From Mesorhizobium sp. CA14 (GTDB lineage Bacteria; Pseudomonadota; Alphaproteobacteria; Rhizobiales; Rhizobiaceae), in contig NZ_JAIUHR010000005.1 of NCBI RefSeq assembly GCF_020165195.1, forward strand, positions 186,001 to 250,000: DNA of 64,000 bases, read 5' to 3'. The notes under the pieces are model-generated. The model was not told where the DNA came from and did no database searches. It saw only the letters and a program-made list of their open reading frames with translations. The position numbers and the translations under genes are program-made. The number at the start of each line of letters is the position of its first letter. Position 1 is the stretch's first letter. Shown here in pieces: positions 34,271 through 43,572 of this stretch.

Positions 34271-35154
34271 ACCGAGCTTGCTATGGCCGACCTGTCGAAT
34301 GAGATCGAGGGTGCGCCTCGGGAGGCCATCTAGGGTGATTGACCTGACGAGAGAAGTGCTTGAGGATCTCGACGGCCAGCAAGGATTCAGCCCTGCAATG
34401 TCAATGCAGTGCATTCTCTGATTTCATTGCGGAATCCACCCAAAGCAGCATGAACAGAGCGAAAACATTCGAACATATCTGTGCCGTTTCTGTGCCAATA
34501 GCGAAAAGAGGTTGACGCATGGGTGAAGCTAAAGGCGCCGCGAAAATCCGGTCCCTATCGTCTACCACCACACCAGCACGCCTACATCGCCGGGATCGGC
34601 GCCGGACGCTCGCCATCGCAGTCTGGCGCTACTGGCAGCGGGATATGCTCGGGATGGCGGCAAGCGCCCTGATGGCCGCACTGGCCGCGGCCGCTTAACT
34701 ATTGCCAGTCCGGAAAGTCACGGCTTTGGATGGCTGTATCGTTGTAGGACGGGAACGCTGCATTGGCCTTGCACAGCAGAGATTGCCGGTTTGATCCCCG
34801 GCAGCTCGTCGGGCTTGAGGCTGTAGTTGGGGGCCTCGCCCGGCGAGTTTTAGGGAAACCAGTGGAAAGGCGTAGAAATCTATATCAGTGCATGGATGCT
34901 AACTTAGCCTCCTCTTTGGCCGACTCATCCCTACCGAGTCGGTTAGGCCCGGCGGTTCAACCCAACGCAAACCCCAACGCGGAACTGTCGGGCCGCTCTA
35001 CGGGAAGGCGTCCAGCCCTTGCCCGGCTCCGGCGTTAGAGCGCCGGCAGAGGAGGCAGCCCGAGCGAGCCGTCTGTTTCATCAATTTCTCACCTGGTCTG
35101 ATGTTCCATTAGCAGATGCTTGAATAATCCGGTTCCCGCTCCAGACTCGTCCCT
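34271..35154. other. Sparse region after the trb operon
   Basis: Mostly no recognisable coding. One short plus-strand frame (34519-34698, 59 codons, MGEAKGAAKIR, ending in an alanine-rich hydrophobic tail) could encode a small membrane peptide but has only a weak AGAGG site. A short stem GCCGG / CCGGC with an 8-base loop near 34778 looks like a tRNA T-arm, yet no other tRNA parts are present. The end of the mobile element may lie in or beyond this region, but no attachment repeat was found. Confidence 0.35.
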
Positions 35155-35463
35155 ATGGCGAAGGGCTCTTTCAACATTGGCGATGAAGTCGCCATTACTG
35201 CGACCGTTCGCAGGCGGGTCACAGAGGATAGGGTGAGCGTGTCGATCCCATCCTATGGTCAGCCGCATTCCATCATTGACCGGACATCGAAGGTGAAACG
35301 TGGCCAGCCGATCGATCTGATAGGCGACGTGACGCGGGTCGATGAGGGCAAAGTGACGGTCAACCTCGGTGTGCCGGTCACCGTCGATATCGGAACGGTC
35401 AAACTCGTGACGGCTTATGTGCCGCCGAAGCGCAAGACGCCGCTGGTCGACAAGCCAACATAG
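35155..35463 (+). CDS. Hypothetical protein (102 aa)
   Basis: Not recognised. The protein reads as a beta-rich domain (FNIGDEVAITATVRRRVTEDRVSVSIPSYG-like, IDLIGDVTRVDEGKVTVNLG), with a basic C-terminus and no signal or membrane segment. It resembles OB- or SH3-like small barrels in composition only. It stands alone with no clear operon partner. Confidence 0.6.
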   Translation: MAKGSFNIGDEVAITATVRRRVTEDRVSVSIPSYGQPHSIIDRTSKVKRGQPIDLIGDVTRVDEGKVTVNLGVPVTVDIGTVKLVTAYVPPKRKTPLVDKPT

Positions 35464-35602
35464 CCGGAAAGTAATAACTGGATATATCTGATTAATGCTT
35501 CTCGTCTTCCGCATCGAACGCATTTACCCGAAATAACCGCTCCTCTTGCGCAAATATTCACTTTAATAGATGCTTGACCTTAAGCCGTGGGAGGGCTGGG
35601 GT

Positions 35603-36103
35603 ATGAGAGTTCAAGCGTTGATGGCACTCTGTGCCAGTGCCGCTCTGTGCGGCTGCCAGACAAGCAATCAAGCCGATTATGTTCAGATAGGTTACGGGCC
35701 GAGTTTCGACGTCGCCCATGCTCAGTGCGAAATGCAAAAGGGATCGGTTGACCAGGGCTATATTGCCGTAGGGTCTCCAGGGTTTGTTGCAGGAGCCGGC
35801 ATCGGAAATGCGCTCGGCAATCTGGCCCTTGAAGATCAATACATGAAGAACTGCCTCATCCTGAGCGGATGGAAGCGGGCACCGCCAGGTCAGGGAGCAG
35901 CTGCGGCGGCTGCGGAAGCCGCCGGTAAATCGCCGCCGCCGTATGGCATCGCGCGAGCACCTGGCAGTTGGATCAACACCGCTCTGCTCGACTGGTCGGA
36001 CGCCAACAAGAAATGCGTTGCCGGCGACAAAGGCGCTTGTGCGACTCGTGCCAAGCTTGGGGCGCAACTCAAGGCGGCGGGCGTCAATCCTTCACCGGTT
36101 TGA
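35603..36103 (+). CDS. Putative lipoprotein (166 aa)
   Basis: The start at 35603 gives a signal peptide with a lipobox (SAALCGCQTS, Cys18 candidate). The mature part has GSPGFVAGAGIGNALGN and several cysteines (about five in all), suggesting disulfides in the periplasm. Function unknown. It is followed seven bases later by another lipoprotein gene in the same direction. Confidence 0.75.
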   Translation: MRVQALMALCASAALCGCQTSNQADYVQIGYGPSFDVAHAQCEMQKGSVDQGYIAVGSPGFVAGAGIGNALGNLALEDQYMKNCLILSGWKRAPPGQGAAAAAAEAAGKSPPPYGIARAPGSWINTALLDWSDANKKCVAGDKGACATRAKLGAQLKAAGVNPSPV

Positions 36104-36110
36104 GGTGACC

Positions 36111-36509
36111 ATGTATCGGAGGGTCGGGCTATGCCTTGGCATCGTGTTGACCGTTAGCGGCTGCGCGGCCGATTATCTCCACAACTACGACACCATGACG
36201 TTGGCGTCCGGCGACGCCAACCAGCAGAACCAGCTTCTTCAGACGGTCGATCCGTATAATCCGCAAAGCAACAACACCAAGATCGGGGGCAACGGCCAGC
36301 GGATGGTCGCCGTCGTCCAACGATATCGAGGCGTTCCGCTGGCGGGAGCTGCGCCCGGCGCCCTTCCGAACAGCGAGATCGACCTGGATTGCGCAGGTGG
36401 CAGAGGAGATAACCCTGTGGTGCCGCCAAACACGCCGCTCACCGGCCCAGATACGAACGGCCTCGATCGCAACCACAACGGCATCGCGTGCGACAGCCCG
36501 AGAAGGTAA
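36111..36509 (+). CDS. Lipoprotein with Excalibur-like C-terminus
   Basis: A 132-residue protein with a signal peptide and lipobox (VSGCAAD, Cys18). The C-terminal DTNGLDRNHNGIACDS is an Excalibur-type pattern, an EF-hand-like calcium-binding motif often attached to secreted proteins and nucleases. Asp and Cys (DLDCAGG) earlier in the chain complete the usual Cys pair. Its stop overlaps the next start (TAATG). Role unknown. Confidence 0.75.
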   Translation: MYRRVGLCLGIVLTVSGCAADYLHNYDTMTLASGDANQQNQLLQTVDPYNPQSNNTKIGGNGQRMVAVVQRYRGVPLAGAAPGALPNSEIDLDCAGGRGDNPVVPPNTPLTGPDTNGLDRNHNGIACDSPRR

Positions 36510-36880
36510 TGGGATCGCGACCTCTCAGACGCAGTTCTGGACAACGCTACGTCGATGTAGCGGACAACGAGTACAACCGTCGGCGATACTACCGTCAGCA
36601 CAGGCGCCCGCAATCTCGCGCCCAACGGTGGCTTGAACTCCTCGGTGGGTTCGTCGGGCTATTGACGCTGCTGGGGATCGGTCTGGCGGTTCAGATCGCA
36701 CCGGAGTTCACCAGCTGCAACATCAAGGGCAACATCAGTTATTACGGCGGCCAGCGCATCTACCATGTGCCGGGGCAGGAGTATTACAGCGAGACGCGGA
36801 TCAAGCTGCTCAAGGGCGAGCGCTGGTTCTGCAGCGAGGCCGAGGCGCGAGCGGCTGGCTGGCGGCGGGCGCGCCGGTAG
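36509..36880 (+). CDS. Membrane protein with sunset-type C-terminal domain
   Basis: A 123-residue protein: a basic N-terminus (about 1-50), one membrane segment (about 55-73) and a C-terminal domain with two cysteines (CNIKGNISYYGGQRIYHVPG, then WFCSEAEARAAGWRRARR). This ending is the pattern named sunset domain, found attached to nucleases and envelope proteins; its function is unknown. It is translationally coupled to the lipoprotein upstream. Confidence 0.78.
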   Translation: MGSRPLRRSSGQRYVDVADNEYNRRRYYRQHRRPQSRAQRWLELLGGFVGLLTLLGIGLAVQIAPEFTSCNIKGNISYYGGQRIYHVPGQEYYSETRIKLLKGERWFCSEAEARAAGWRRARR

Positions 36881-37318
36881 TGCATCGGCTGCCGCCATCT
36901 CCATTTCAGAAGAACGATTCCACCAGCGAGATGCATTCTTGGCAGAAGCTGATCGTGTAGCCGGGAAGCATTCACAGTGTCGGTCGCTTCAGCCCGTTCT
37001 GGCGCGGTGGTCGTCAAAAGAACAGCCCGCCGGCCGGAGCCAGCGGGCGAAGCGCATCTCAGAAGCGCCTCGGCGTTAGTCGGTTTGTGGCGCGATGTTC
37101 CCATTCGCTGTTCAACGGAAATCTCAGTTTCGACCTACGTCCGCAGCTAAACGTCGGTAGTGTGCTGAGAGTTCTGCAAATTCGCTGAGAGAGGGCGGTC
37201 ATGGCAGGCTGGTGATTGTTCACGTCACCTGATTCCCGCGAAGCCACCATGACCAAGACTGAAGATAAATCCGCCATAGCTGCCGTCAAAGACATTCTGC
37301 TTTCCCACTACACCCCCA
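36881..37318. other. Gap before livF, possible gene 5' remnant
   Basis: A short plus-strand frame from ATG 37249 begins like a real protein (MTKTEDKSAIAAVKDILLSH) but is cut after about 25 codons at the livF 3' end, where ACTACACCCC occurs twice in tandem. This looks like a deletion or rearrangement joint. Nothing else is recognised. Confidence 0.3.
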
Positions 37319-38017
37319 CTACACCCCGAGATAGCGTTGCAGGAGTTCCGGCTTGGCCTTGACTTCGGCAACTGACCATTCGTGGGCGATGTGCCCGTTG
37401 TTGATGATATAGATGCGCTTTGCAATCGTCAGCGTTGCGGCAAGGTTCTGTTCCACCAAGACCATGGTGCGCCCGGCCTCGGCAAGTTCGCGACAGGCTT
37501 TGACGAGATCCTGGACGATCACGGGCGCAAGCCCTTCGAACGGCTCGTCAAGCAATAAGATCTTCGGATCACGTACGAGCGCGCGGGCGATTGCGAGCAT
37601 CTGCTGTTCGCCGCCGGAGAGGTCAGTCCCGCGGCTGGTGCGCCGCTCTTTCAGACGCGGAAACATCCCGTAAATTCTCTCGAGGGGCCACCTGTTCTCG
37701 GCTGTCAGGCCGGCGAGGATTAGGTTCTCCTCAACATTCAGGCTGCCGAAAATGCGCCGCTCCTCGTGCACCAACTGCATGCCGAGCCGGGCGATGTTGT
37801 GCGCCTTTTTGCCCGCCAGTTCCTCACCGCCGAGCTTGACGCTGCCTGTACGAGGCATGACGATACCCATCAGGCTCCTGAGCGTCGTGGACTTGCCAGC
37901 GCCGTTGCGTCCGAGAAGCGCGACGACCTCGTTCTTCTCCACGCGTAGCGACACGTCGAACAGAATATGGCTGTCGCCGTAGTAGCTGTTCAGTCCTTTG
38001 ACCTCCAGAAGGCTCAT
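37319..38017 (-). CDS. livF: Branched-chain amino-acid/amide ABC transporter ATPase LivF
   Basis: ATPase of the HAAT uptake family, 232 residues. Walker A is GRNGAGKST, the signature DLSGGEQQMLAIARAL and Walker B ILLLDEPFEGL, all intact; the C-terminal ELLQRYLGV is the usual LivF end. The start overlaps the upstream fused gene by four bases. It is distal in a leftward operon with livM-livG and livH, fed by the binding protein at 40909-42261. Confidence 0.94.
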   Translation of the reverse strand: MSLLEVKGLNSYYGDSHILFDVSLRVEKNEVVALLGRNGAGKSTTLRSLMGIVMPRTGSVKLGGEELAGKKAHNIARLGMQLVHEERRIFGSLNVEENLILAGLTAENRWPLERIYGMFPRLKERRTSRGTDLSGGEQQMLAIARALVRDPKILLLDEPFEGLAPVIVQDLVKACRELAEAGRTMVLVEQNLAATLTIAKRIYIINNGHIAHEWSVAEVKAKPELLQRYLGV

Positions 38018-39849
38018 GCCATTTCTCCGTGAACGCCGCCGAGATAGGCTTCCTGAACTTTTGGATTGAACTTGATCTCCTGCGGCGCGCCATGAACGAG
38101 GACGCGGCCTTCTTGCAGTACAGTGACCCTCTCGACCAACTCGAACAGCGAATCTATGTCATGATCGATGATGATCATCGTGCGACCGCGCGCGATCGAC
38201 TTCAATAGTGCCACCGTCTCGACGCGCTCGCTCGGGCTCATGCCGGCAAGCGGCTCGTCCAGCAATAGCAGGCTCGGCGAGGTTGCGAGCGCCAGACCGA
38301 TTTCCAGCCGACGCTTCTCGCCATAGGCCAGTTCCGAAACCGGTGTGTCGAGCCGCGCCGTGAGGTTCACCAGTGCCGCCGTCCGCTCGACCTGCTCGTT
38401 GAGACCCGGAACGCCGTGAAGGCTCTTGAACAGATCGAGCCTGAACTTGCCGCGCGTCTCGCCCAGGGCCGCGATCGTCAGGTTCCGCCCGACTGTCAGC
38501 CTGTCGAACAGCTGGTTGATCTGGTAGCTCTTGGTCAGCCCGAGCTGGCATACGTCGGACACGCCCATGCCTGTGATGTCGCGGCCCTCGAACATGATCT
38601 GGCCCGAGGTCGGCGCGATCTCGCAGGTGAGCATCTTGAAGAAGGTGGTCTTGCCCGCGCCATTCGGCCCGATGATGCCTCGTGTCTCACCGTGATCGAC
38701 CGCAAAGTCGATGTCGCTGTTGGCCACGATGCCGCCATAGCGCTTGGTGAGGCCCCGAGCCTGCAGGATCGGCCCGGATACGGGCGTGCCACCGCGCCGG
38801 CTCGGCGGCATGGGTTCGATGTCGGCCGCATCGAATCGCGCGCTCTCGATCGAGGCTTCGGCTGGTTCGATCCTCTTGCGGCCGGCCACCACCTTGTAGA
38901 GGTCGACGATCGCACCGACGATGCCGCGCCGCAGGAAGCACACCAAGAGCACGAAGACGATGCCCAGCACCAACTTCCACGTGGCGCCGAGATGCAATGT
39001 GTTCTGGAAAAAGTCGCTGAGGTAGAGCCACACCGTCGCGCCCACCAGAGGTCCGAACAGGGTGCCGCCGCCGCCGATCGCCGTCTGCATGACTACCTGG
39101 CCGGAGGTGTCGAACATGAAGGCATCCGGCGGCATGAAGCCTTGCATGACGCCCAGAAGGCCACCGGCGAAGCCGGCATAGATCGCCGCCACCACGAAGG
39201 CCGTGAGCTTGTAGCCGTGGACGTTATGGCCGAGCGCCGCCGCGCGGAGCGGATTGTCGCGGATCGCCGAAAGGATCGCGCCGACGGGCGAGCGCACGAT
39301 GCGCAGAGCGATGACGACGCCGACGAAATACCAGAACGCCAGGAAGGTATACATCGTCCAGTCGGTGTTGAACTCGAACACCTTGAAGCCCAGATTGAAG
39401 ACCGGGGTAGGCACCCCGGGCAAGCCGTTCTCGCCGCCCGTGAACGCCGACAGCGGATTGAACTCGACGAAGAAGAACACTTCGGCGATCGCTACCGTGA
39501 TCATGGCAAAATAGATCCCGGTGCGCCTCAGCGCGATCAGGCCGATCACATAGCCGACCGCACCCGCCACGGCCGCGCCGGTGACAATGGCGGCCATGAC
39601 GTAGGAGAAGTCGGTTTCGGTCAGGAGGTAGGCGGCAAACATGCCGCCGGTGCCGTAAAAGGCCGACTGGCCGAAGGACAGCAGCCCAGTATAGCCAAAC
39701 AGGATATCGAAGCCGATCCCGAACAGGCCCCAGATGAGGATGCGGTTGACCGTGCTGGGCGAGAAGCCGAGATGGGGCAGCACGAAAGGCGCCAATATGA
39801 GCGCCACTGCCGTCAGAAGCTCGACCAAGAAGGGATGCTTGATGCGCAT
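38014..39849 (-). CDS. livMG: Fused LivM permease - LivG ATPase
   Basis: A 611-residue fusion. The N-terminal half (about 1-320) is a LivM-type permease with eight or more hydrophobic segments (GLFGIGFDILFGYTGLLSFGQ near residue 45). A polar linker (about 320-355) leads to a LivG-type ATPase with Walker A GPNGAGKTTF (about 394-403), a signature region where AYGEKRRLEIGLALA replaces the classical LSGGQ, as is usual for LivG, and Walker B LLLLDEPLAGM. Fused LivM-LivG proteins occur in several rhizobial genomes, so this is probably natural rather than an assembly artefact. Together with LivH and LivF it makes a complete importer. Confidence 0.92.
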   Translation of the reverse strand: MRIKHPFLVELLTAVALILAPFVLPHLGFSPSTVNRILIWGLFGIGFDILFGYTGLLSFGQSAFYGTGGMFAAYLLTETDFSYVMAAIVTGAAVAGAVGYVIGLIALRRTGIYFAMITVAIAEVFFFVEFNPLSAFTGGENGLPGVPTPVFNLGFKVFEFNTDWTMYTFLAFWYFVGVVIALRIVRSPVGAILSAIRDNPLRAAALGHNVHGYKLTAFVVAAIYAGFAGGLLGVMQGFMPPDAFMFDTSGQVVMQTAIGGGGTLFGPLVGATVWLYLSDFFQNTLHLGATWKLVLGIVFVLLVCFLRRGIVGAIVDLYKVVAGRKRIEPAEASIESARFDAADIEPMPPSRRGGTPVSGPILQARGLTKRYGGIVANSDIDFAVDHGETRGIIGPNGAGKTTFFKMLTCEIAPTSGQIMFEGRDITGMGVSDVCQLGLTKSYQINQLFDRLTVGRNLTIAALGETRGKFRLDLFKSLHGVPGLNEQVERTAALVNLTARLDTPVSELAYGEKRRLEIGLALATSPSLLLLDEPLAGMSPSERVETVALLKSIARGRTMIIIDHDIDSLFELVERVTVLQEGRVLVHGAPQEIKFNPKVQEAYLGGVHGEMA

Positions 39850-39861
39850 GGCCGACCGCGT

Positions 39862-40737
39862 CTACTCGCGTCCTGCCGTGCCGAGCAGCCCATGCGGGCG
39901 AAGCACCAGCACCAGCGTCATCGCCACGAACAGCATGACATAGGAGTAACCCGGATTGAACATCGAGGTGATGCTGATGATCTCGCCGGCAATAAGACCG
40001 CCGATGATCGCGCCGGGAAAGGAGCCGACCCCGCCGATCACCACGACGACGAAGGTCTGGACAAGTATGGTTTCGCCGACATCGGGTGCGATCGACACCA
40101 CGGGTGCGTTGACGATACCGGCGAAGCCTGCCGCCATCGCGCCGATGCCGAAGACGAGCATGAAGACCCTGTAGACGTCGATCCCGAGCGAATCGACCAT
40201 CACCGAATCCTCGATGCCTGCCCGAACGATCATTCCGATGCGGGTGCGATAGAGTACGAAATAGAGCGCCAGCAGCGCAACGCCGACGATGCCGAGTAGA
40301 GCCAGGCGATATGTAGGATAGACCATGAAGCCCAGATGGGTGATGCCGACCAGCGCCGCGGGCGGCGGCACCGAATGCGAGAGGCTGCCGAAGAAGAAGC
40401 GAACCATCTCGACGAAGACGATGCCGAGCCCGAACGTGACGAGAAGCTGGTCCTCATGCGGGCGGGTGTAGAAATGGCGGATGATCAGACGCTCGATCAC
40501 CACGCCGACGATCATCACGAACGACGATCCGGCCACCACCGCGGCCAGGAACGACCCTGTATACGTGTAGGCGACCCACCCGGCATAGCCGCCGAGCATG
40601 AACATCGCGCCATGGGCCAGGTTCAGGACGCCGAGCGTGCCGTAGATGATCGTCAGCCCGGAGGAGATCAGCGCCAGGAGCGCGCCGAGCACGAACCCGT
40701 TGAAGCATTGCGAGATGAAATTTGCCCAGTTGATCAC
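39862..40737 (-). CDS. livH: Branched-chain amino-acid/amide ABC transporter permease LivH
   Basis: Inner-membrane permease of 291 residues. The GTG at 40737 (MINWANFISQCFNGFVLG) was chosen because the family starts here; a longer frame to 40815 adds a non-membrane leader. GLTIIYGTLGVLNLAHGAMFMLG is the conserved N-terminal signature. It lies 12 bp upstream of the livM-livG fusion. A hairpin separates it from the binding-protein gene. Confidence 0.9.
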   Translation of the reverse strand: MINWANFISQCFNGFVLGALLALISSGLTIIYGTLGVLNLAHGAMFMLGGYAGWVAYTYTGSFLAAVVAGSSFVMIVGVVIERLIIRHFYTRPHEDQLLVTFGLGIVFVEMVRFFFGSLSHSVPPPAALVGITHLGFMVYPTYRLALLGIVGVALLALYFVLYRTRIGMIVRAGIEDSVMVDSLGIDVYRVFMLVFGIGAMAAGFAGIVNAPVVSIAPDVGETILVQTFVVVVIGGVGSFPGAIIGGLIAGEIISITSMFNPGYSYVMLFVAMTLVLVLRPHGLLGTAGRE

Positions 40738-40872
40738 GCTGCGCCCACCTTGATCATGAAGGATATGCTCCCGCACTTCGCGCCGCCAAGGGCCTGCAGG
40801 AGAAGTCGCGAACAATCGACATGCCGTTGGCCGTCCGCCAGAGGCGGAGCAAAGCCAGGTCGGAATGCGAAT

Positions 40873-40899
40873 GCCTCTCCGTCATTGCGGTGGAGAGGC
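40873..40899 (-). promoter_or_regulatory. Hairpin between binding-protein gene and livH
   Basis: GCCTCTCC and GGAGAGGC form a perfect 8-bp stem with an 11-base loop, 10 bp after the binding-protein stop. No T-run follows on the transcribed strand. Such hairpins often protect or partly end the abundant binding-protein message so that less permease is made. Confidence 0.5.
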
Positions 40900-40908
40900 G
40901 AGGGAGTA

Positions 40909-42261
40909 TCAGGTGTAGTCGCCGAGGTTGCAGCCGAAGGCGTCGGGCTTCTGCATCAGCGGCGCACCGTCGACCACCTCGACCACATTCCAGTAGTCAT
41001 CGTCGCTCTTCATGTCCTTGGGATCCTTGCCCTGGACGAGCACGACGGGCCGCACGCACTGGTGATCTTCTGGCCGATAGTGAACGTCGCCGACGAGCGA
41101 AGGGATGGTCTCGCCCTTCTCGTACTGCTTGATGACGTCCGGCGGATAGAAGCTGCCGGCCTCGGACACCATGCGCGCCCAGTGCGCGAAGCTGACATAG
41201 GAGTTTTCGGCACCCCATTCCGGCCGGTAGTTGAACTTTTTCTGGAACGCATCCACGAACTGCTTGGCGAGCGGATACTTGTCCTCCAGTGTCCACCAGA
41301 AATCGGTGGCGGCGAAAACGCCCGCCGTCAGTTCGGGACCCACTTCCTTGGCAAGGAAGGGGATCTGGTAGGGCACGACCATCTTCATGGTCGGGGTCAG
41401 GCCGAACTGCTTGGCCTGCTGGATCGACAGCACCGCATCGCGGCCCCAGTTGACATTGATGATGAATTCGGCGCCGGAATTGGCAATATTCGTCAGATAC
41501 TGGCTGAAATCCTGGGTACCCAGCGGCGAAATCTGGTTCGTCACCATCTGCCATCCGCCCTGCGAGGTCAGATAATCGTTCACCGACTTGGTGACCGTGT
41601 GGCCGTAGGTGTAGTCCGGCGTCATGAACGCCGCTTTCTTTCCCTTGCCGTAGGTCTTCAGCAGGATCGGGCCGATCGCATTGGCCGCGGTCTGGCCATA
41701 GAAGTCCTGGCGGAAGCCGTAGCGGACGCAGTCCTTGCCAGTGGTGTCGTTCGAGCCGGAGATCCCCGCGACGTAGAGGATCTTTTCGCGCTGTGCGAAC
41801 TTGTTGAGCGCGACCGCGACGGCCGACGAAGTCGAGCCGGTCATCAGGATGATCTTGTTCTGGTTGATGAAGTTCTGCTCGACCTCGACGGCCTGGTTCG
41901 GCTTGGCCGCGCTGTCGGCGGACAACAGCTCCACCTTCTTGCCTAGCAGCCCTTTGTCGACCTTCGGCGCCAGCGCCTTCATCAGGTCGTGGCCGTTGTT
42001 GATGTGCTCGACCGCGAGCTGCCAGCCTTTCAGCTCGTCAGCACCCTGCACGGCATAGGTGCCCGTGAGCGGCACCGCGGCTCCGATATAGACGGTGTCG
42101 CCCTGCGATCCGGCCGGCCAGGTGCCGATCGCCGGCTTGTCGTCGGCCGCAAAAGCCACGAGACTGGAATAGGGCAGAGCGGCGCCGCCAAGCAAAGCGG
42201 CGCCGGCATGCAGTACGGTACGGCGCGATATATCGGCTGATTTTTTATCGTCGAACGACAT
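40909..42261 (-). CDS. ABC transporter substrate-binding protein (branched-chain/amide type)
   Basis: Peripla-BP-6 family binding protein, 450 residues from ATG 42261 with a TAAGGAGG site. The N-terminus has a twin-arginine signal (SRRTVLHAGAALLGGAALP) rather than a plain Sec signal. The mature domain begins IGAAVPLTGTYAVQGADELKG, matching the family. Tat export suggests it folds in the cytoplasm. The ligand could be a branched-chain amino acid, urea or short amide; not resolved. It is first in the leftward liv operon. Confidence 0.88.
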   Translation of the reverse strand: MSFDDKKSADISRRTVLHAGAALLGGAALPYSSLVAFAADDKPAIGTWPAGSQGDTVYIGAAVPLTGTYAVQGADELKGWQLAVEHINNGHDLMKALAPKVDKGLLGKKVELLSADSAAKPNQAVEVEQNFINQNKIILMTGSTSSAVAVALNKFAQREKILYVAGISGSNDTTGKDCVRYGFRQDFYGQTAANAIGPILLKTYGKGKKAAFMTPDYTYGHTVTKSVNDYLTSQGGWQMVTNQISPLGTQDFSQYLTNIANSGAEFIINVNWGRDAVLSIQQAKQFGLTPTMKMVVPYQIPFLAKEVGPELTAGVFAATDFWWTLEDKYPLAKQFVDAFQKKFNYRPEWGAENSYVSFAHWARMVSEAGSFYPPDVIKQYEKGETIPSLVGDVHYRPEDHQCVRPVVLVQGKDPKDMKSDDDYWNVVEVVDGAPLMQKPDAFGCNLGDYT

Positions 42262-42493
42262 CAGTTGTTCCTCCTTAGCCCTGGAGCCGCCTGACGGCTC
42301 TCTCTCGTCCCCCAGATTCCGAAACCGGCTTTTTTTCATGCAGGACTGTGAATGACACGCCTGCTTGTATGGGCATTCGCAGCGGCGTCGACCGGCCCGT
42401 CAATACAACTTTCGTTTGATGATTTTGTTCATTGATCCAGATTTATAATGCTACGAAAGTTTCGGCGCAGATTATGAACCTTGGGACCCTGGC

Positions 42494-43240
42494 ATGCCGC
42501 TGACCGGCCACCCGATCGTGACTCGACTGACACGTCAAATGAAGCTGAATGCTGCCGACATCGAAAGCCTTGCGGCCATCTTCGAGCGCGATCTCTCCTT
42601 CGGGAAGCGGGAGGACCTCATTGTTCACGGCTCGGAGTTCCGAAACCTGTGCTTCGTCAAGGACGGCTATGCGATCCGCTACAGGTTGCTTCGCAGTGGC
42701 AAGCGGCAGATCCTGAAGCTCATCCTGCCGGGCGACGTCGTTGGCTTCCCAGTCAGCTTTTTCGACCGGTCCAGCTATGCAGTCGTTGCCGTGAGCGAAC
42801 TGACTTACGCTGTCTGCCCGTTCGATTCCTACGTTCGCCTATGCTACGAACAGCCACAATTCGGTTTGGTTTTGAGCTGGCTCGCCGCCCAAGAGGCCGC
42901 AACGTATGCGGAACACATCGTCAACCTCGGTCGACGTACGCCGACCGAAAGGCTGGCGCATCTTTTGCTTGAGATACACTCGCGCCTTTTGGAGGTGGAT
43001 CGCGCTGACGAGGCAAGTTTCGTCCTGCCGTTTTCACAAGAAGTCATGGCGGATGCACTCGGACTGAGTGTTCCCCATCTTAACCGTGTAATTCAGCGGC
43101 TTCGCGCCGAACACCTCATCACCAGCAACTCGCGCCTGATCGATTTGACCGACCTTCCGGGCCTGCAGAGAGTGGCTCAGTACCAGCCGATGGATCTAGC
43201 CCCAATCCCTGTGCTTCACGCATTGGATGTTGCTACCTGA
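42494..43240 (+). CDS. Crp/Fnr-family transcriptional regulator
   Basis: A 248-residue regulator with an N-terminal cyclic-nucleotide-binding-like barrel (FGKREDLIVHGSEFRNLCFVKDGYA, LKLILPGDVVGF) and a C-terminal winged HTH (FSQEVMADALGLSVPHLNRVIQRLRAE). The four-cysteine cluster of FNR is not present at the N-terminus, so it is not a classical oxygen sensor. It is divergent from the liv binding-protein gene. Upstream, a perfect TATAAT (42444-42449) and the dyad CGAAAGTTTCG (42454-42464) may be promoter and operator. Control of the liv operon is inferred. Confidence 0.88.
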   Translation: MPLTGHPIVTRLTRQMKLNAADIESLAAIFERDLSFGKREDLIVHGSEFRNLCFVKDGYAIRYRLLRSGKRQILKLILPGDVVGFPVSFFDRSSYAVVAVSELTYAVCPFDSYVRLCYEQPQFGLVLSWLAAQEAATYAEHIVNLGRRTPTERLAHLLLEIHSRLLEVDRADEASFVLPFSQEVMADALGLSVPHLNRVIQRLRAEHLITSNSRLIDLTDLPGLQRVAQYQPMDLAPIPVLHALDVAT

Positions 43241-43244
43241 CAAG

Positions 43245-43540
43245 GAAACTTCGGCCTCTACAGCTATGCAGGCGCTGTCGCTTAAATAGGAGCGGGCGCG
43301 GATGCCGACTTGAGCATCCAGGTATCAAACGGCCACGCTATCGGAGATTTTCGCGGGCAGTTTAATAATTACAGTCTTCACGGAGGGCTTGGCCTCGGGG
43401 GGACGGCAGATTATTTTACGGGGATGAGTTCTCATGGGTATGTAACCGGAGGTGGTGCAACGTTGGGCGGAGCGGCTGGCGCTTCTGCAGCTGCAGCATC
43501 GACCTCACGTTCCTTTTTGCTCCTTTCGGTGAATAGCGGG
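43245..43540 (+). pseudogene. Decayed C-terminal fragment of a glycine-rich protein
   Basis: The pieces NFGLYSYAGA, then SIQVSNGHAIGDFRGQFNNY, YSLHGGLGLGGTADYFTG and finally TFLFAPFGE read as one protein end spread over different frames, with a stop and small indel near 43283 and another shift near 43505. NFGLYSYAG recalls the end of RHS/YD-repeat-type proteins, but the family call is uncertain. It is probably a degraded relic. Confidence 0.4.
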
Positions 43541-43572
43541 GCGCAACGCTGGGTCGAGTAAGATATGTTTCC

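Noticed and set aside
34770..34800. Stem GCCGG / CCGGC resembling a tRNA T-arm
   Set aside because: The loop has eight bases and no anticodon arm, D arm or acceptor stem could be found nearby.
37059..37295. Minus-strand frame between the sunset-domain gene and livF
   Set aside because: No ribosome site, no recognisable motif, and it overlaps a better candidate remnant on the other strand.
38416..41946. Long plus-strand open frames opposite the liv operon
   Set aside because: Histidine, arginine and aspartate-rich translations typical of antisense frames in GC-rich DNA; the minus strand has clear transporter genes.
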